A stretch of DNA of 64,000 nucleotides from the NCBI RefSeq assembly GCF_000383595.1, contig NZ_KB911581.1, forward strand, positions 5,415,519-5,479,518, read 5' to 3'. The translations under genes and the position numbers were made by a program. Source of the DNA: Streptomyces bottropensis ATCC 25435. GTDB taxonomy: Bacteria; Actinomycetota; Actinomycetes; Streptomycetales; Streptomycetaceae. A model generated the notes under the pieces. The model was not told the DNA's origin. It searched no databases and was given only the letters and a program-made list of their open reading frames with translations. How positions within the stretch are numbered: the first letter of the stretch is position 1; each line of letters begins with the position of its first letter. Of the stretch, positions 52,550 through 61,837 are shown in pieces.

Positions 52550-54151
52550 TCACATGCGGAAATACAGGGTGCGTCGGAGGAGGTCCAGAGTCTTGTCCGC
52601 CCACTCGAGGACGTTCAGCCCCGAAGTGAGGTTTCCGGGGGGATCGTTGATGAGGGTGTCACGGCGGATGAGCCGGGAGAAGTCGACGGTGACCGGATCT
52701 GGCCGTGGCGTCCCGTTGGCTTGGCGGAACTCAACACCAGCGCGGCGCATTATGGTGATCAATTCCTGAGCGATGATTCCGTATCCGACGGTGGTGGGGT
52801 GGACCCCGTCGAGCGAGAACAGGCCCCCGTCCGTGCGCTTCTTTCCATTGCTTGCCAGGAACCGGGAGTTCACTTCGGGTGACAGGGCTTTCAGCTGCGG
52901 AGGAAGCGGATAACGCTCCCACCCCGGGGGCCGGGCCAGGGGGTCTTCGAGGTAGCGGCGCGAGGCCAGCCGGTCCATCAGGCCCGCTGTGTCCATGAGG
53001 TACCAGTCTGAACCATTACTCCGTGCGATTTTCACCTCGTCGGTGATGGCAGAGTTGTACAGATCGATGGCCAGGTCAACATCCTCGGCCTGCTGACCGG
53101 TGATGTGTGGGTCCTGACGCGGATTGAAGTCGCGGTCGCTGATCCACGGCCGGGTGTAGTAGGGGAAGTAGCGCGAGCCGAGCTTGTTCTTGATGGCCAC
53201 GCCGCGAGCCAAGGGGGCGATGGTGACATGGGGTACGGTGCACCAGATGACGTGGCGAGCCTTAATCTGCCGCACCTTTTCGGCGACTTTGCTCAGTTCG
53301 GCGCGGAAATGGTCCGGAGTCCACACCGTGTACCCTTGCTTTCCGTGCAGGTCTTCATATCCAGCGCCGCTCCAGACCACTTTGAGCTGAGTCACAGCCT
53401 GCAACGCATTATTGGCGCCGAGGAAAACGATCAGCGTCTCAATCCCGTTTTTTGGGTCGCTGTTCCGCTCATCACCTAGCTTCACTGCTGCGTCCAACAG
53501 GGTGAGTGATTGATCCTCGGCGGCCGAAGGCAGGACCCGCAGGGCCGCACGTTCGCCGTTGTCCTGCACGACCTGGCTCAGCCAGTCGTCGTGAGGCACG
53601 CCGATGGCTTGGTGACAGTACTTCGCGGTCTTGTCCAGGACATCGCGCAGATCCCAGCCGTACACCGCGAGGTTGTGGTTGATGCTGGTCAACTGGGGGG
53701 CGACTCTTCCCGGCCCGCGCTCCCAATAGTCCTCCACCTCGTCCAAGAAATGCCGGCTGTGAAACAGAGCCAGTGGTACCTCCCACCAGTCGAGGTTAGA
53801 ACCGAAACGGTCCTTTAGCTCGCGCAAGAGCAGCTCGATGTTGAACGGCAGACCCCCGCGACCGTTATAAGAGGGGTACCGGAATGATTCACTCCATCCC
53901 ATCTCGTAAGCGACGATTGCCGGGTAGGACAGGTCGGTGTTGAAGATCGCCCCGCTTTGGAAGCCGTGCGTGAGTGAATCGCCAATGGTTACGAGCCGGT
54001 GTTGGGGCGATCCCTCCCATATGGGTACGGGGTTGAGCCTGCGCCCCAAGGTTGGGTCGGATTCCGGTTCTCGTGGCAGATCGCCTCGTTTCTGCACCAC
54101 CTCCTCCGGGGTTGGCGATGCTCCATCACTGCTCCGCGCTGCTGCAGTCAT
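52550..54151 (-). CDS. large SGNH/GDSL hydrolase
   Basis: A 533-residue SGNH-type hydrolase without a signal peptide. Block I is LVTIGDSLTHGFQSG (catalytic Ser), an Asn block FLGANNALQ follows, and block V DGVHPTTVGYGIIAQEL supplies Asp and His. Relatives are usually 200-300 residues; the extra ~150 residues between the blocks, with WEVPLALFHSRHFLDEV and long helical parts, may form a lid. Codon use is a little lower in GC than in neighbours. The substrate cannot be told; SGNH enzymes deacylate lipids, polysaccharides or natural products. It lies between IS remnants and a VioB-like gene. Confidence 0.8.
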   Translation of the reverse strand: MTAAARSSDGASPTPEEVVQKRGDLPREPESDPTLGRRLNPVPIWEGSPQHRLVTIGDSLTHGFQSGAIFNTDLSYPAIVAYEMGWSESFRYPSYNGRGGLPFNIELLLRELKDRFGSNLDWWEVPLALFHSRHFLDEVEDYWERGPGRVAPQLTSINHNLAVYGWDLRDVLDKTAKYCHQAIGVPHDDWLSQVVQDNGERAALRVLPSAAEDQSLTLLDAAVKLGDERNSDPKNGIETLIVFLGANNALQAVTQLKVVWSGAGYEDLHGKQGYTVWTPDHFRAELSKVAEKVRQIKARHVIWCTVPHVTIAPLARGVAIKNKLGSRYFPYYTRPWISDRDFNPRQDPHITGQQAEDVDLAIDLYNSAITDEVKIARSNGSDWYLMDTAGLMDRLASRRYLEDPLARPPGWERYPLPPQLKALSPEVNSRFLASNGKKRTDGGLFSLDGVHPTTVGYGIIAQELITIMRRAGVEFRQANGTPRPDPVTVDFSRLIRRDTLINDPPGNLTSGLNVLEWADKTLDLLRRTLYFRM

Positions 54152-54646
54152 ATCTGCCTCCGGCGACGGTTGGACGCCGAAACAGGCTCTGGATCGGCGC
54201 CTTCGATGAGTGGCCTCGGGAATGAGAGGAGAGTCGGTCCACTTTCGGTCCGGATTTTGGCCCCACTCTGCATACTTGGAGGGGCTTGTTCAGGAGTGCA
54301 CACCAGGCCACCTCATGGAGGCTGGCCTGGTGGGTGGGTGGGCCAGCTCTATGGAATAGGCACAGAAAATAGAGTGGGCGACCCGTCCGCAGGTGGGGTC
54401 AAAGTTGATCCCGAAACCAGGTGAGAGCAAGGCCAGCTTCAGAGGGCCTTTAAGTTCGAACTCGACGTATATGGGCCCTCATCTCCTACAAGGATATCGC
54501 TCGGCGAGGTACGTCGCTCGCCGGGTGAGGCCTGTATCGGCCGCACGTCGACTAACCTACCTACGGTTCTTGTGCCTCTACCCTCGCCGTTTCGGTTGGG
54601 GTGATGAGCAGGGCTTCGGCAGAGTCGGGGGGCGTCCGTTTCGTGA
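54152..54646. other. intergenic with an inverted repeat at 54301-54332
   Basis: About 495 bases without a convincing gene. CACCAGGCCA and its perfect complement TGGCCTGGTG (54301-54310 and 54323-54332) may form an operator or a hairpin. It probably carries the promoter of the SGNH gene. Confidence 0.4.
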
Positions 54647-55815
54647 TCACTTGAGGCCGAGCAGGACGAGCGGGCGGTCCGCGTTGCGGGCGTTGTGTCG
54701 CAGAGCTGCGGCGGTGTTGGTCGCGCCGGCCAGCCGCAGGGCGCCGATGGCTAGGTTGTGCCAAGTGGCCATCGCCCGGGGCGCGTTGCCGGTTCGCAGC
54801 TGTGAGGCGTCTTCGGCGAACGTGGTGTCTCTGACGTGGTGCAGGGCTTCGATCTGCCAGTGATCACGGATCAGGGTCGCCAGCTGGGCGGGGTTGGCCT
54901 GCTCAGCGGTGAGGCTGGTGACGGCGTAAACAATCTTGATGGTGGTCCTGCCGATCTTGCGGTCGGTGCGGCGGCTCTTGATCTGGACGGCCTGCCGGGC
55001 TCCGGGGAAGAGCAGGCTTCTGACCGTGACCGCCTTGATCCGTCGGATCTCCGAGCGGCCGTGGCCGGTGCCCTTCACACGGCCCTGCAGCGGGATCTCT
55101 GTTCACGGAAGGGATCTGAGCTGCTTGCGGAGCTTCTTCTGGTTGCCTTTGACGTAGTGGGCTTCGCGGTCGAGGAGGTAGTCGGCGTGCTCGCGTTGGG
55201 TGTGCATGGCGTCGCTGGTGACGACCACCCCGGCCAGGTCTGCCATGGTCTCCAGCAACGGCTGGAAGCAGGTGATCTCGTTCGTCTTCTCGCCGACGTC
55301 CAGCTGGGCCAGAACCAGGCCGGTGCTGTGGTCCAGGGCTGCGAGCAGGTGGATCTTGCGGCCGTCGGCCCTGGCCGCTCCGCGAAGGCTTTTGCCGTCG
55401 ACCGCCAGGCCACGCGGTCGGCCCTGGGTTCGGTTGCGGCGGTCGGCGAGCCAGCTGCCGACCGCCAGGTCCAATGCGTCGTCGTCGATCCGGGCCAGCA
55501 GCCGCCGGACCGTCGTTTCCGCAGGCAGGGAGCGTTTGGGGAACAGAGGGTCGTGTCGCACGCCGACGTGTTCCAGCACGTGGGGCGGAGCGTCAGTGAT
55601 CCATTCGCCGACCGCCAGCAGCGACGTCGCCCCCGCCAGCACCGCGCAGGCGACCAGGCCAAGGACGCCGACCAGAGGTGGCGCACTCCATGGGGATCAC
55701 GCGGATCGGGCACCTGGGCGAGGCGGCCCAGCAGTCCGGGCACTTCTTCCGGTGCGACCTCTGGATGCTCGCGGAGTTGGTCAAGGGCAGGCGGGATCAG
55801 CGATGATGCTTCGGC
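54647..55815 (-). pseudogene. ISAs1-family transposase, decayed
   Basis: Three pieces of one gene: LIPPALDQLREHP and GLLGRLAQVPDPRDPHGVRH at the start, then after a one-base frameshift near 55676 LAGATSLLAVGEWI, ETTVRRLLARIDDDALDLA and GLAVDGKSLRGA (first Asp). An in-frame TGA near 55103, where relatives have Trp, splits off the last part: VYAVTSLTAEQANPAQLATLIRDHWQIEALHHVRDTTFAEDA (Glu and the final motif). At least two lesions make it inactive. Confidence 0.9.
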
Positions 55816-56131
55816 AGGCTCGGTCTTCCAGGCAGGTCACGGGGCGTCGAGAACTCCATGATCTTGGAAGCCGTGCCTGTTCCGCTCTGTCTGACCGACC
55901 AACCTGGCGGACCGTCATGAACCGGATGTTCGGCGACTACGCCGACGCCCTGGGCCGTCAGCAAGGACGAGACCGAACCGTTGCTACAAATAAACTTCTC
56001 TCCAAGGATCTCCACCTTGCGGCACAACATCGTCCTCCGAATGGGTGGACTCTGCGATGAATCTGCTGCACACAGTCGATCAGTCAGGCCACCACGCTTC
56101 ATAGTTGGCGCACGCGACATAAGGAGATCTC
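55816..56131. other. intergenic upstream of the VioB-like gene
   Basis: About 315 bases with no gene. It includes AT-rich stretches near 55985-56030 that may hold the promoter. Confidence 0.4.
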
Positions 56132-57208
56132 ATGCCAGATGCTCTCAACTATCGAAGCAACGCAATTGTCGAACTCATGAATATGCCTACTGAGGAGCAT
56201 GATGAACTTTGGTTGAAGCAGGCACTGCAGCAGGCCATCATGCTGGAACTCGCAACGCTTCCTCCATATTTGTGCGGTCTCTGGTCGATCGACGATTCAG
56301 ACCAGGAATCGGCTGCCTTTCAGACTATTCACGCGATCATCTTCGATGAGATGTCTCACATGGGCCTGGCCTGTAACATGCTCACTACCATCGGTGGCGT
56401 ACCGCGCATCGCTGATGAAAATATTGTGCCGAAGTATCCGGGGCCGCTTCCCGGTGGTGTGCAGCCCGAGCTGTCAGTCTCACTCACTGGGTTGAGCAAG
56501 CAGGCGCTCGACATGTACTCCCGCATCGAGAAGCCTGACGACCCAGTCGTCGAGAACGGGGAAGTACATACGTCTATCGGGGCTTTCTATACTGCGATCC
56601 TCGAAGCCTTCCGCTCTCATCCGGAGTTGATTAAAGGAACGCGCCAGCTGACCAGGGTAATGTCGCACCACGGCGAGGGGAATGATATCGTCGCCCTCAC
56701 ATCAATCGAGGATGTAGAGACGGCCCTGAAAATTATCCAGCAGCAAGGCGAGGGGACTACTGCCTCGCCTGATAACCCCTTTCCCGGCGAAGTCGGAGAG
56801 CTTGCCCACTTCTATTCTTTTCGAGAAATCTTCCACGGGCGTAAATTGGTTCGTGTATCAAATAATCCGCCTCGGTTCGATTTCCAGGGCGACGAGGTTC
56901 CCATGCCGCAGGTTTTGCCGATGGGCACGGTCCCGGCGGGTGGCTGGGTCGAGGGCGGGGTCCCGGTTCCTGGTGGCGTGCTAAATGATCTCGATGCCTT
57001 CAACCGCCATTACAGTTCACTGCTTCGGTTCCTGGAAAAAGCGTGGCAGGCGGAGCAGCCGGGCACGGCGGCGCAGATGTTTAACGGAGCAGTCGGCCAA
57101 ATGTTCCAGTTGCAGGGACCTGCCCGGGACTTGATGCGGATCCCCCTGCCTGATGGGAGCGGAAAAAATTTCGGACCGGAGTTCCGATTCATCCAAGAAG
57201 AGCCGTAA
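56132..57208 (+). CDS. VioB-like ferritin-fold protein
   Basis: A 358-residue protein starting LNYRSNAIVELMNMPTEEHDELWLKQALQQAIMLELATLPPYL, then IIFDEMSHMGLACNMLTTIGGVPRI, which place Glu and ExxH in the ferritin-like di-iron helices, as in the iminophenyl-pyruvate dimer synthase domain of VioB. VioB-like ferritin domains occur in many biosynthetic clusters. The C-terminal half (LAHFYSFREIFHGRKLVR, NDLDAFNRHYSSLLRFLEKAWQ) is family-typical. A strong AAGGAG precedes the ATG by 7 bases. Third-position GC is visibly lower than in neighbours, hinting at foreign origin. No other violacein-type gene is nearby. Confidence 0.8.
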   Translation: MPDALNYRSNAIVELMNMPTEEHDELWLKQALQQAIMLELATLPPYLCGLWSIDDSDQESAAFQTIHAIIFDEMSHMGLACNMLTTIGGVPRIADENIVPKYPGPLPGGVQPELSVSLTGLSKQALDMYSRIEKPDDPVVENGEVHTSIGAFYTAILEAFRSHPELIKGTRQLTRVMSHHGEGNDIVALTSIEDVETALKIIQQQGEGTTASPDNPFPGEVGELAHFYSFREIFHGRKLVRVSNNPPRFDFQGDEVPMPQVLPMGTVPAGGWVEGGVPVPGGVLNDLDAFNRHYSSLLRFLEKAWQAEQPGTAAQMFNGAVGQMFQLQGPARDLMRIPLPDGSGKNFGPEFRFIQEEP

Positions 57209-57343
57209 GCGCATTGGAGATCGCCTGGTTCTGATTTCTACTGAACTTGATTGGGTGATGTCGGGACCGGTCGACCGGCCTGAGTCGCCCGTCTCGCGGG
57301 CCTTTGGGTGTTGCCGGGCTGTCCGTCGGGAGAGGATCCTCCC

Positions 57344-57853
57344 GTGAGTCAGCCCCTGCCGCAGTCGCCGAAGCCCGAGTTCGTCTTGGTCTCCATTGAG
57401 GCCCCACCCGAGGTGCCCACCCAGATCGCTGTCGATCTCAGGGAGACTGGCATCCCAGGCGGGTTCATCGGATACGAGTACCGGCCGCTGAGCGAGCCGG
57501 TGTACTTCGGAGGCATCGGTGAGCGGGGGCTGGTCGCCATCGCGACGAGTGGCCTGTTTGGACGCATCGCCGTCGACGTGGCCAGTGGTCACGTGGTGCA
57601 GATTCCCATGACCGAGTCAGCGACAGTCAGTCACGTGAACAGAGACCTCGGCGCCTTCAACCGATCCGTCGCGGCCGTGATCGCACGCTTCCCGTTCTAT
57701 GCAGAGGGCGACGAGGAGAGATGCGAGGAGGTGGCGGAAGAGCTGCGCGATCTCGTCTCCCGCATCGACGAGACTGCTCTCGTTCACGACGGGTTCTGGG
57801 AGACCTTCTGCGACGACGTGGCGATCGGGGACTACGCGGACTGGGATGGGTGA
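57344..57853 (+). CDS. SUKH-4 family immunity protein-like, transposon passenger
   Basis: A 169-residue protein: FIGYEYRPLSEPVYFGGIGERGLVAIATSGLFGRIAVDVASG, then FNRSVAAVIARFPFYAEGDEERCEEVAEELRDLVSRIDETAL and FWETFCDDVAIGDYADWD, a pattern typical of SUKH-4 proteins. SUKH proteins protect against polymorphic toxins, often nucleases, by direct binding. The GTG at 57344 is preceded by GGGAGAGGA. The gene lies inside the inverted repeats of the IS630 element, transcribed toward the transposase gene, and has no toxin partner in the window. The family match rests on recognised motifs. Confidence 0.8.
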   Translation: MSQPLPQSPKPEFVLVSIEAPPEVPTQIAVDLRETGIPGGFIGYEYRPLSEPVYFGGIGERGLVAIATSGLFGRIAVDVASGHVVQIPMTESATVSHVNRDLGAFNRSVAAVIARFPFYAEGDEERCEEVAEELRDLVSRIDETALVHDGFWETFCDDVAIGDYADWDG

Positions 57854-57877
57854 TCTGGGAACTGGTCCCCGCTCCGG

Positions 57878-58402
57878 TCAGCCGTCCAGGCTCAGGCCGG
57901 TGGCAGCGATGCAGCCGTCGACGAGGTCGGGGCGGTACTGGATCCCCTTGAGTCGACGTTTCACGGCTCTGGTGATCTCACCGAGGTCCGCGGCAGCCAG
58001 GTTGCCCAGGTCGCGCTTGACCAGCGCCCAGATGCCCTCGGTCGGATTGAGGTCAGGGGCGTAAGCCGGGAGTTGGAACACGGTCAGCCACTCGGCATTC
58101 GCGTCGATGAATTCCTTCATACCGGCGGTCAGGTGGAGGCGGACGTTGTCCCAGACCAGCACGATCGGGCCCCCGAGCTGGGTACGAGCGCGGACGACCA
58201 GGTCGCGGAAATCCCGCCAGCCGAAGCCCTTCGGCTCGTCCTTACGGCCCCGATACTCGCGGATCGTATAGATGAGCCGGGACCGCCGGCCCGGCTTGAA
58301 GCAGGCCATGCCCGCCATCGACACCCGCCCGGAGCCCCGGCCCCGCACCCGCACGACCGGGGTCTGACCCACCCGACCCCAGGTCCTGGCACGCGGCGGA
58401 GT
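57878..58402 (-). pseudogene. IS630 transposase, catalytic (C-terminal) half
   Basis: Encodes RGRGSGRVSMAGMACFKPG, LVVRARTQLGGPIVLVWDNVRLHLT (second catalytic Asp), VFQLPAYAPDLNPTEGIWALVK (Glu) and an ending GCIAATGLSLDG. It was one gene with the N-terminal half at 60118-60648, until the ISL3 element inserted at CATCGACT. The first Asp (VFEDEAGQS) lies at the end of the other half. Confidence 0.9.
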
Positions 58403-58410
58403 CATCGACT
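58403..58410. repeat. 8-bp target duplication, left copy
   Basis: CATCGACT, repeated exactly at 60110-60117 on the other side of the ISL3 element. Confidence 0.9.
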
Positions 58411-60109
58411 GGCTCAGTCAAGATTTCCGTGACGGGGTGACGGAGCGTGATTTGAGTCAGGCCAGGAGGACTCGTTTGCGGAGTAGTGCGAAACCGGCTC
58501 TCCCATACATCTGTCGCTTCAGCATCTTGATCCGGTTGACGTGGCCTTCGACCGGGCCGGAACTCCAGGGCAGCGTGAGGCCCGCGGTGACAGCCTGGTG
58601 ATCACGCCGGAGACCGTCGGCGAAGGCGTGCAGGACGGGTAGGTCATCTGCGTGGACGGCGTCTGTCCATGCTGGAAGGCTCTTTCCGCCGAGGTCGCAG
58701 ACCATCCGCGCGAAGGCGTGCACGTGGTTGCGGACGGCAGTCAACTCCGGGCAGCGGCTGAGTACTTCGCCCAGCTGGCGTTCTTCGTCGTCGCGCAGGT
58801 GCTGGGGATTCCACATGATCCAGTTGGTGACCTGCTGTGGTTTGAGCACCGGGGCCGCAGACCGGATGGAGCCGAGGCCGGTGCGAAGCGGCCGGAGATA
58901 GCGTCGCACCGCTTGCGGGGTTCGTCCCGGGTAGCCCTGGGTCTGGATCTCCCTGAAGAGGCGGGCGGCATCGGTGCATCCTTCGTTCCAGCGCCGGATC
59001 AGGTAGGGCTTGTAGTCGTCCAGGCGTGTGGTGCGAAGGGAGCCTTCGATGAGGCCGTCGAGGTTCTTGCAGTGGGCATAGCGTTCCGCGGTGTGCCGGG
59101 CAAGGCTCAGCTCCCGCGCGATGGCGCTGATCGTCCATCCACGGGCCAGCAGTCGGTGAACCGCCTTGTGTCGCTCTCGTGTCCGGGTGACCAGCCACTT
59201 CTCCGTGCCGGTGTCCGGATTGAGCGTCGAGGGCGGAGCCGCGGCCATGCGCCGGTCCGACGGGGTGCTCACCTCAGGTCCTTGCAGACAGGATCGGTGA
59301 GCGATCACGGTGCGCTCGACAGCGGTGGCCAGGTTGTCCCATAAATGCCACCGGTCGGCCACCTGCAGCGCGCCCGGGGCGCCTGCGCGGGCCGCCTCGG
59401 CATAGGCGCCAGCTCGGTCCCGGCAGATCACCTCGATCCCCGGGTGTCCGGCCAGCCAGACAGCCACGGGTTCCTTCTCCCGGCCGGGCAGCAGGTCGAG
59501 GACGGCATGGGACTCGACGTCGACGAACACCGTCCCGTATCTGCGCCCACGTCGGGTGGCGAAGTCATCCACTCCGAGCACCCGCGGTGAGGGAGGGCAT
59601 GGGTCCGGCAGCGCCATCAGCACGTTCAACAACGTCACTCTGCTGACGGCGATGTGGAGTACGGCGGCAAGCCGGGCGCCGGCCCGGCCCGCAAGTGCCA
59701 GGGCAATCGCCTGCACCAGTACCGCCAGCACCACAGTGCGACGTCCGTAGCGGATGGTCAGGCCCTCGACCTGTTCGGCAAACGTACGACGCGCACAATC
59801 AGCGACATCGCAGAACAGCCGCCGTACTGACAAGTCGACGACCACCGGACACCCGCCCACGGCGGCGTCCGCCAGGTGTCTCCGATACCGACTGTGGACC
59901 CGGTACGAGCAAACACCGCACGACGGACATGGAAACGCACCGTCCAGGGTGCGGGCCTTGACCCGCACTACGCCGTCCTCCACCCACACGTGTTCCACCC
60001 GCACCTTCTCCAGATGCGGAAACACGATGCCCAGCAAGTCATCACACACGGCAGACCATGCCACCGGAATGACGCTCCGTCACCCCATCACGGAAATCTT
60101 GACTGAGCC
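58411..60109 (-). mobile_element. complete ISL3-family element
   Basis: A 1699-bp element. Inverted repeats begin GGCTCAGTCAAGATTTCCGT at 58411 and run about 38 bases with one mismatch against the complement ending at 60109. It is flanked by the perfect 8-bp duplication CATCGACT, the normal duplication length for ISL3. It contains one transposase gene. Fresh repeats and duplication indicate recent insertion. Confidence 0.95.
58457..60064 (-). CDS. ISL3-family transposase
   Basis: A 535-residue transposase. N-terminal zinc finger: FPCPSCGVCSYRVHSRYRR and LFCDVADCARRTFAEQVEG. DDE domain: VLGVDDFATRRGRRYGTV (first Asp), EVICRDRAGAYAEAARAGAPG (second Asp), and the late SSGPVEGHVNRIKMLKRQMYG (Glu). 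The insertion between the last two, with a helix-turn-helix GWTISAIARELSLARHTAERYA, is family-typical. The gene is intact and flanked by sharp repeats. Confidence 0.95.
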   Translation of the reverse strand: MAWSAVCDDLLGIVFPHLEKVRVEHVWVEDGVVRVKARTLDGAFPCPSCGVCSYRVHSRYRRHLADAAVGGCPVVVDLSVRRLFCDVADCARRTFAEQVEGLTIRYGRRTVVLAVLVQAIALALAGRAGARLAAVLHIAVSRVTLLNVLMALPDPCPPSPRVLGVDDFATRRGRRYGTVFVDVESHAVLDLLPGREKEPVAVWLAGHPGIEVICRDRAGAYAEAARAGAPGALQVADRWHLWDNLATAVERTVIAHRSCLQGPEVSTPSDRRMAAAPPSTLNPDTGTEKWLVTRTRERHKAVHRLLARGWTISAIARELSLARHTAERYAHCKNLDGLIEGSLRTTRLDDYKPYLIRRWNEGCTDAARLFREIQTQGYPGRTPQAVRRYLRPLRTGLGSIRSAAPVLKPQQVTNWIMWNPQHLRDDEERQLGEVLSRCPELTAVRNHVHAFARMVCDLGGKSLPAWTDAVHADDLPVLHAFADGLRRDHQAVTAGLTLPWSSGPVEGHVNRIKMLKRQMYGRAGFALLRKRVLLA

Positions 60110-60117
60110 CATCGACT
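60110..60117. repeat. 8-bp target duplication, right copy
   Basis: CATCGACT, matching 58403-58410. Confidence 0.9.
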
Positions 60118-60648
60118 GCCCGGCCTCGTCCTCAAAGACGATCCAGGCGCCGCGCTCCGCCGCGATGCTCTTACCCGCGGCCAGGTCTCCTTCTTCCACA
60201 CCTCGACCGCATCGTCATCCCGCTCGATGGCCCGCCTGGCCGGCTGCTGCCAACTCCAGCCATGCCGCTTCAGTAACCGCCACGTGCCCTCGACCGTGTA
60301 GGAGACGTGGAACAGCCGACCGATCAACGTCTTGATCCGCGCCAGCGTCCACCGCTGGTCCGCCCAGCCATGGGCCAGCGGGCCACGCTCCAACTCTCGC
60401 TCCAGCCTGGCGATCTGCGTTTCGCTGAGCCGGGACCGCCCCGGAGAACCCTGCGACAGGACCCCGGCCTCGCCGCGCTCGCGCCAGGCCCGGCGCCACC
60501 GCTCCACCGACCGCTCGCTCACCCGCAGAGCGGCGGCAACCTCGCGGTTCGTCTCCCCATCCTCGAAGCGGACGACAGCCTGCAACCGGATCCGCTCCCG
60601 CGCGGCCCTCTCAGTGTCGGTCAGCCCACCACCCTGTGCGTATCTCAC
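60118..60648 (-). pseudogene. IS630 transposase, N-terminal half
   Basis: Starts MRYAQGGGLTDTERAARERI and has the paired helix-turn-helix DGETNREVAAALRVSERSVERWRRAWRERG, then PLAHGWADQRWTLARIKTLIGRLF and VEGTWRLLKRHGWSWQQPA. The DDE part begins in the next frame, AERGAWIVFEDEAGQS, so the two ORFs were joined by frameshifting or a lesion near 60180. The gene is split here by ISL3 from its C-terminal half at 57878-58402. Closely related to the orphan half at 34024-34539. Confidence 0.88.
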
Positions 60649-60727
60649 TCCCCAGGAGCTACCGGAGCTGGCAGGTCGCTGTCAGGCGAACCGTCCCGAC
60701 ATCACTCAATCAAGTTCAGTACAACAC

Positions 60728-60761
60728 GAAACCCGCAGGAGTCATCCACCCTGCGGGTTTC
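60728..60761. terminator. perfect 12-bp stem terminator
   Basis: GAAACCCGCAGG and its exact complement CCTGCGGGTTTC around a 10-base loop, with T-rich flanks. It lies 25 bases beyond the stop of the small C2-like gene on the minus strand, next to the right end of the IS630 element. Confidence 0.8.
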
Positions 60762-60785
60762 GTTTATGCTGCCTTGCAGAGCCAG

Positions 60786-61109
60786 TCAGAATTGGACTGC
60801 AGTGTAGTGCAGCGTGTAGTGAGCTTCGTCGCGAGTGAATTCACCTGTCCGTGCGCCGGTCGCATTCGCAGGAATGGTGACCGTGCCGAGGTAATCGTCC
60901 GGGTCGGGCCAGTCTTCCTCCCAGAGTTCAACGTTGACATCTCCAGCAGAAATGATGGGCTTCTCCATGAAGGCGGAGTTACCTGCTGTGATCACATGCT
61001 CGCCCTCGTTGGGGAATACTTGGGCGCCGCCAGACCTCAGCATGATCTCGTCTTCGGTGGAGTCTTCCATTTGGTGGCAGGCCAGTTGCCTGAGTACGAC
61101 CAGGAGCAT
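60786..61109 (-). CDS. small C2-like beta-sandwich protein
   Basis: A 107-residue protein. Residues VVLRQLACHQMEDSTEDEIMLRSGG and DVNVELWEEDWPDPDDYLGTVTIP, then DEAHYTLHYTAV, form a beta-sandwich pattern with an acidic WEEDWPDPDD loop like a calcium-binding C2-type or stress-type actinobacterial protein. The start at 61109 is chosen because GGAGG lies 8 bases upstream; an ATG at 61124 is worse. Lower GC than its neighbours. A perfect terminator follows. Function unknown. Confidence 0.6.
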   Translation of the reverse strand: MLLVVLRQLACHQMEDSTEDEIMLRSGGAQVFPNEGEHVITAGNSAFMEKPIISAGDVNVELWEEDWPDPDDYLGTVTIPANATGARTGEFTRDEAHYTLHYTAVQF

Positions 61110-61837
61110 GAGGGGTACCTCCATCTTCTGCACTGGTGCGTGCGTGCCATCTTTTTCATGAAGTCACCGCGTGACCAACTTCGCAACCTATGCCATGATC
61201 TGTCGATGGATCTATAATTAGCGGCAAGGTTTGGTTGCGAGCGCAATGTTTTAAGTGTTTATTTTTTCCGCTTTGTGTCCAAGTTGCATATCAGTCGGTC
61301 GAGGTGCAGTCTGCCTGTAGTTGCGAACCAATATTGGGCGAAACCAAGCATTCCGAATGGGCCGGATGGTCCGGTGAGGAGCAGTGGCGTGAGTAGGCTG
61401 GCCGATGACCCGTGGGCGCTGAGCCGCGATGAGGACCTCCCTCTGCATCCCCTGGGGGCGACGGGCGCCTCCCGTACGTAAGAGGTAGCGTGCCGTGTGG
61501 AAACCGATCCGGGGTTTGTCCGCCGAACGGTTTCCCTCATCCAAGTGAGTGCCCCGCAGCTGGTCTTCTGGGCGGGGTGCGCCTGGACTCCGAACATATT
61601 GTCGTACTCCAACGCACGGCTGCTGACCTCCTGCTGCCAACGCCCGACGAGGGGAGGGACGTATTGCCGTCCTTGGCAGGCGTGCCACCGGCACGGGCCC
61701 CCGGGGGTCCTGCGGTGGCATGAAGTCGTCCGGCGGGGCTCGAACGGCAGCCGGGTCCGGACGGCGAGCACTTCCGGGGCCCCGAAGTGGCCCGACTTGA
61801 GGGAGCAATTCGTCAAAGGTCTGAAGGCAGGTATCCG
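61110..61837. other. long intergenic before the glycosyltransferase
   Basis: About 730 bases. One frame (61497-61841) runs up to the glycosyltransferase start with an ATGA-type overlap but has no recognisable domain. I see no convincing gene. Confidence 0.35.

Larger units (their letters stand above)
57241..60719 (-). mobile_element. IS630-type transposon with a SUKH-4 passenger, interrupted by ISL3
   Basis: The ends CTGAACTTGATT...AATCAAGTTCAG are bordered by TA on both sides (57239-57240 and 60720-60721), the target duplication of IS630/Tc1-type elements. The inverted repeats match at about 28 of 29 positions before diverging. Transposase halves lie at 57878-58402 and 60118-60648 on the minus strand, split by an ISL3 insertion. 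Between the transposase end and the left repeat lies a SUKH-4 gene. Without the ISL3 copy (1699 bp plus 8) the element would be about 1.77 kb. Confidence 0.85.
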
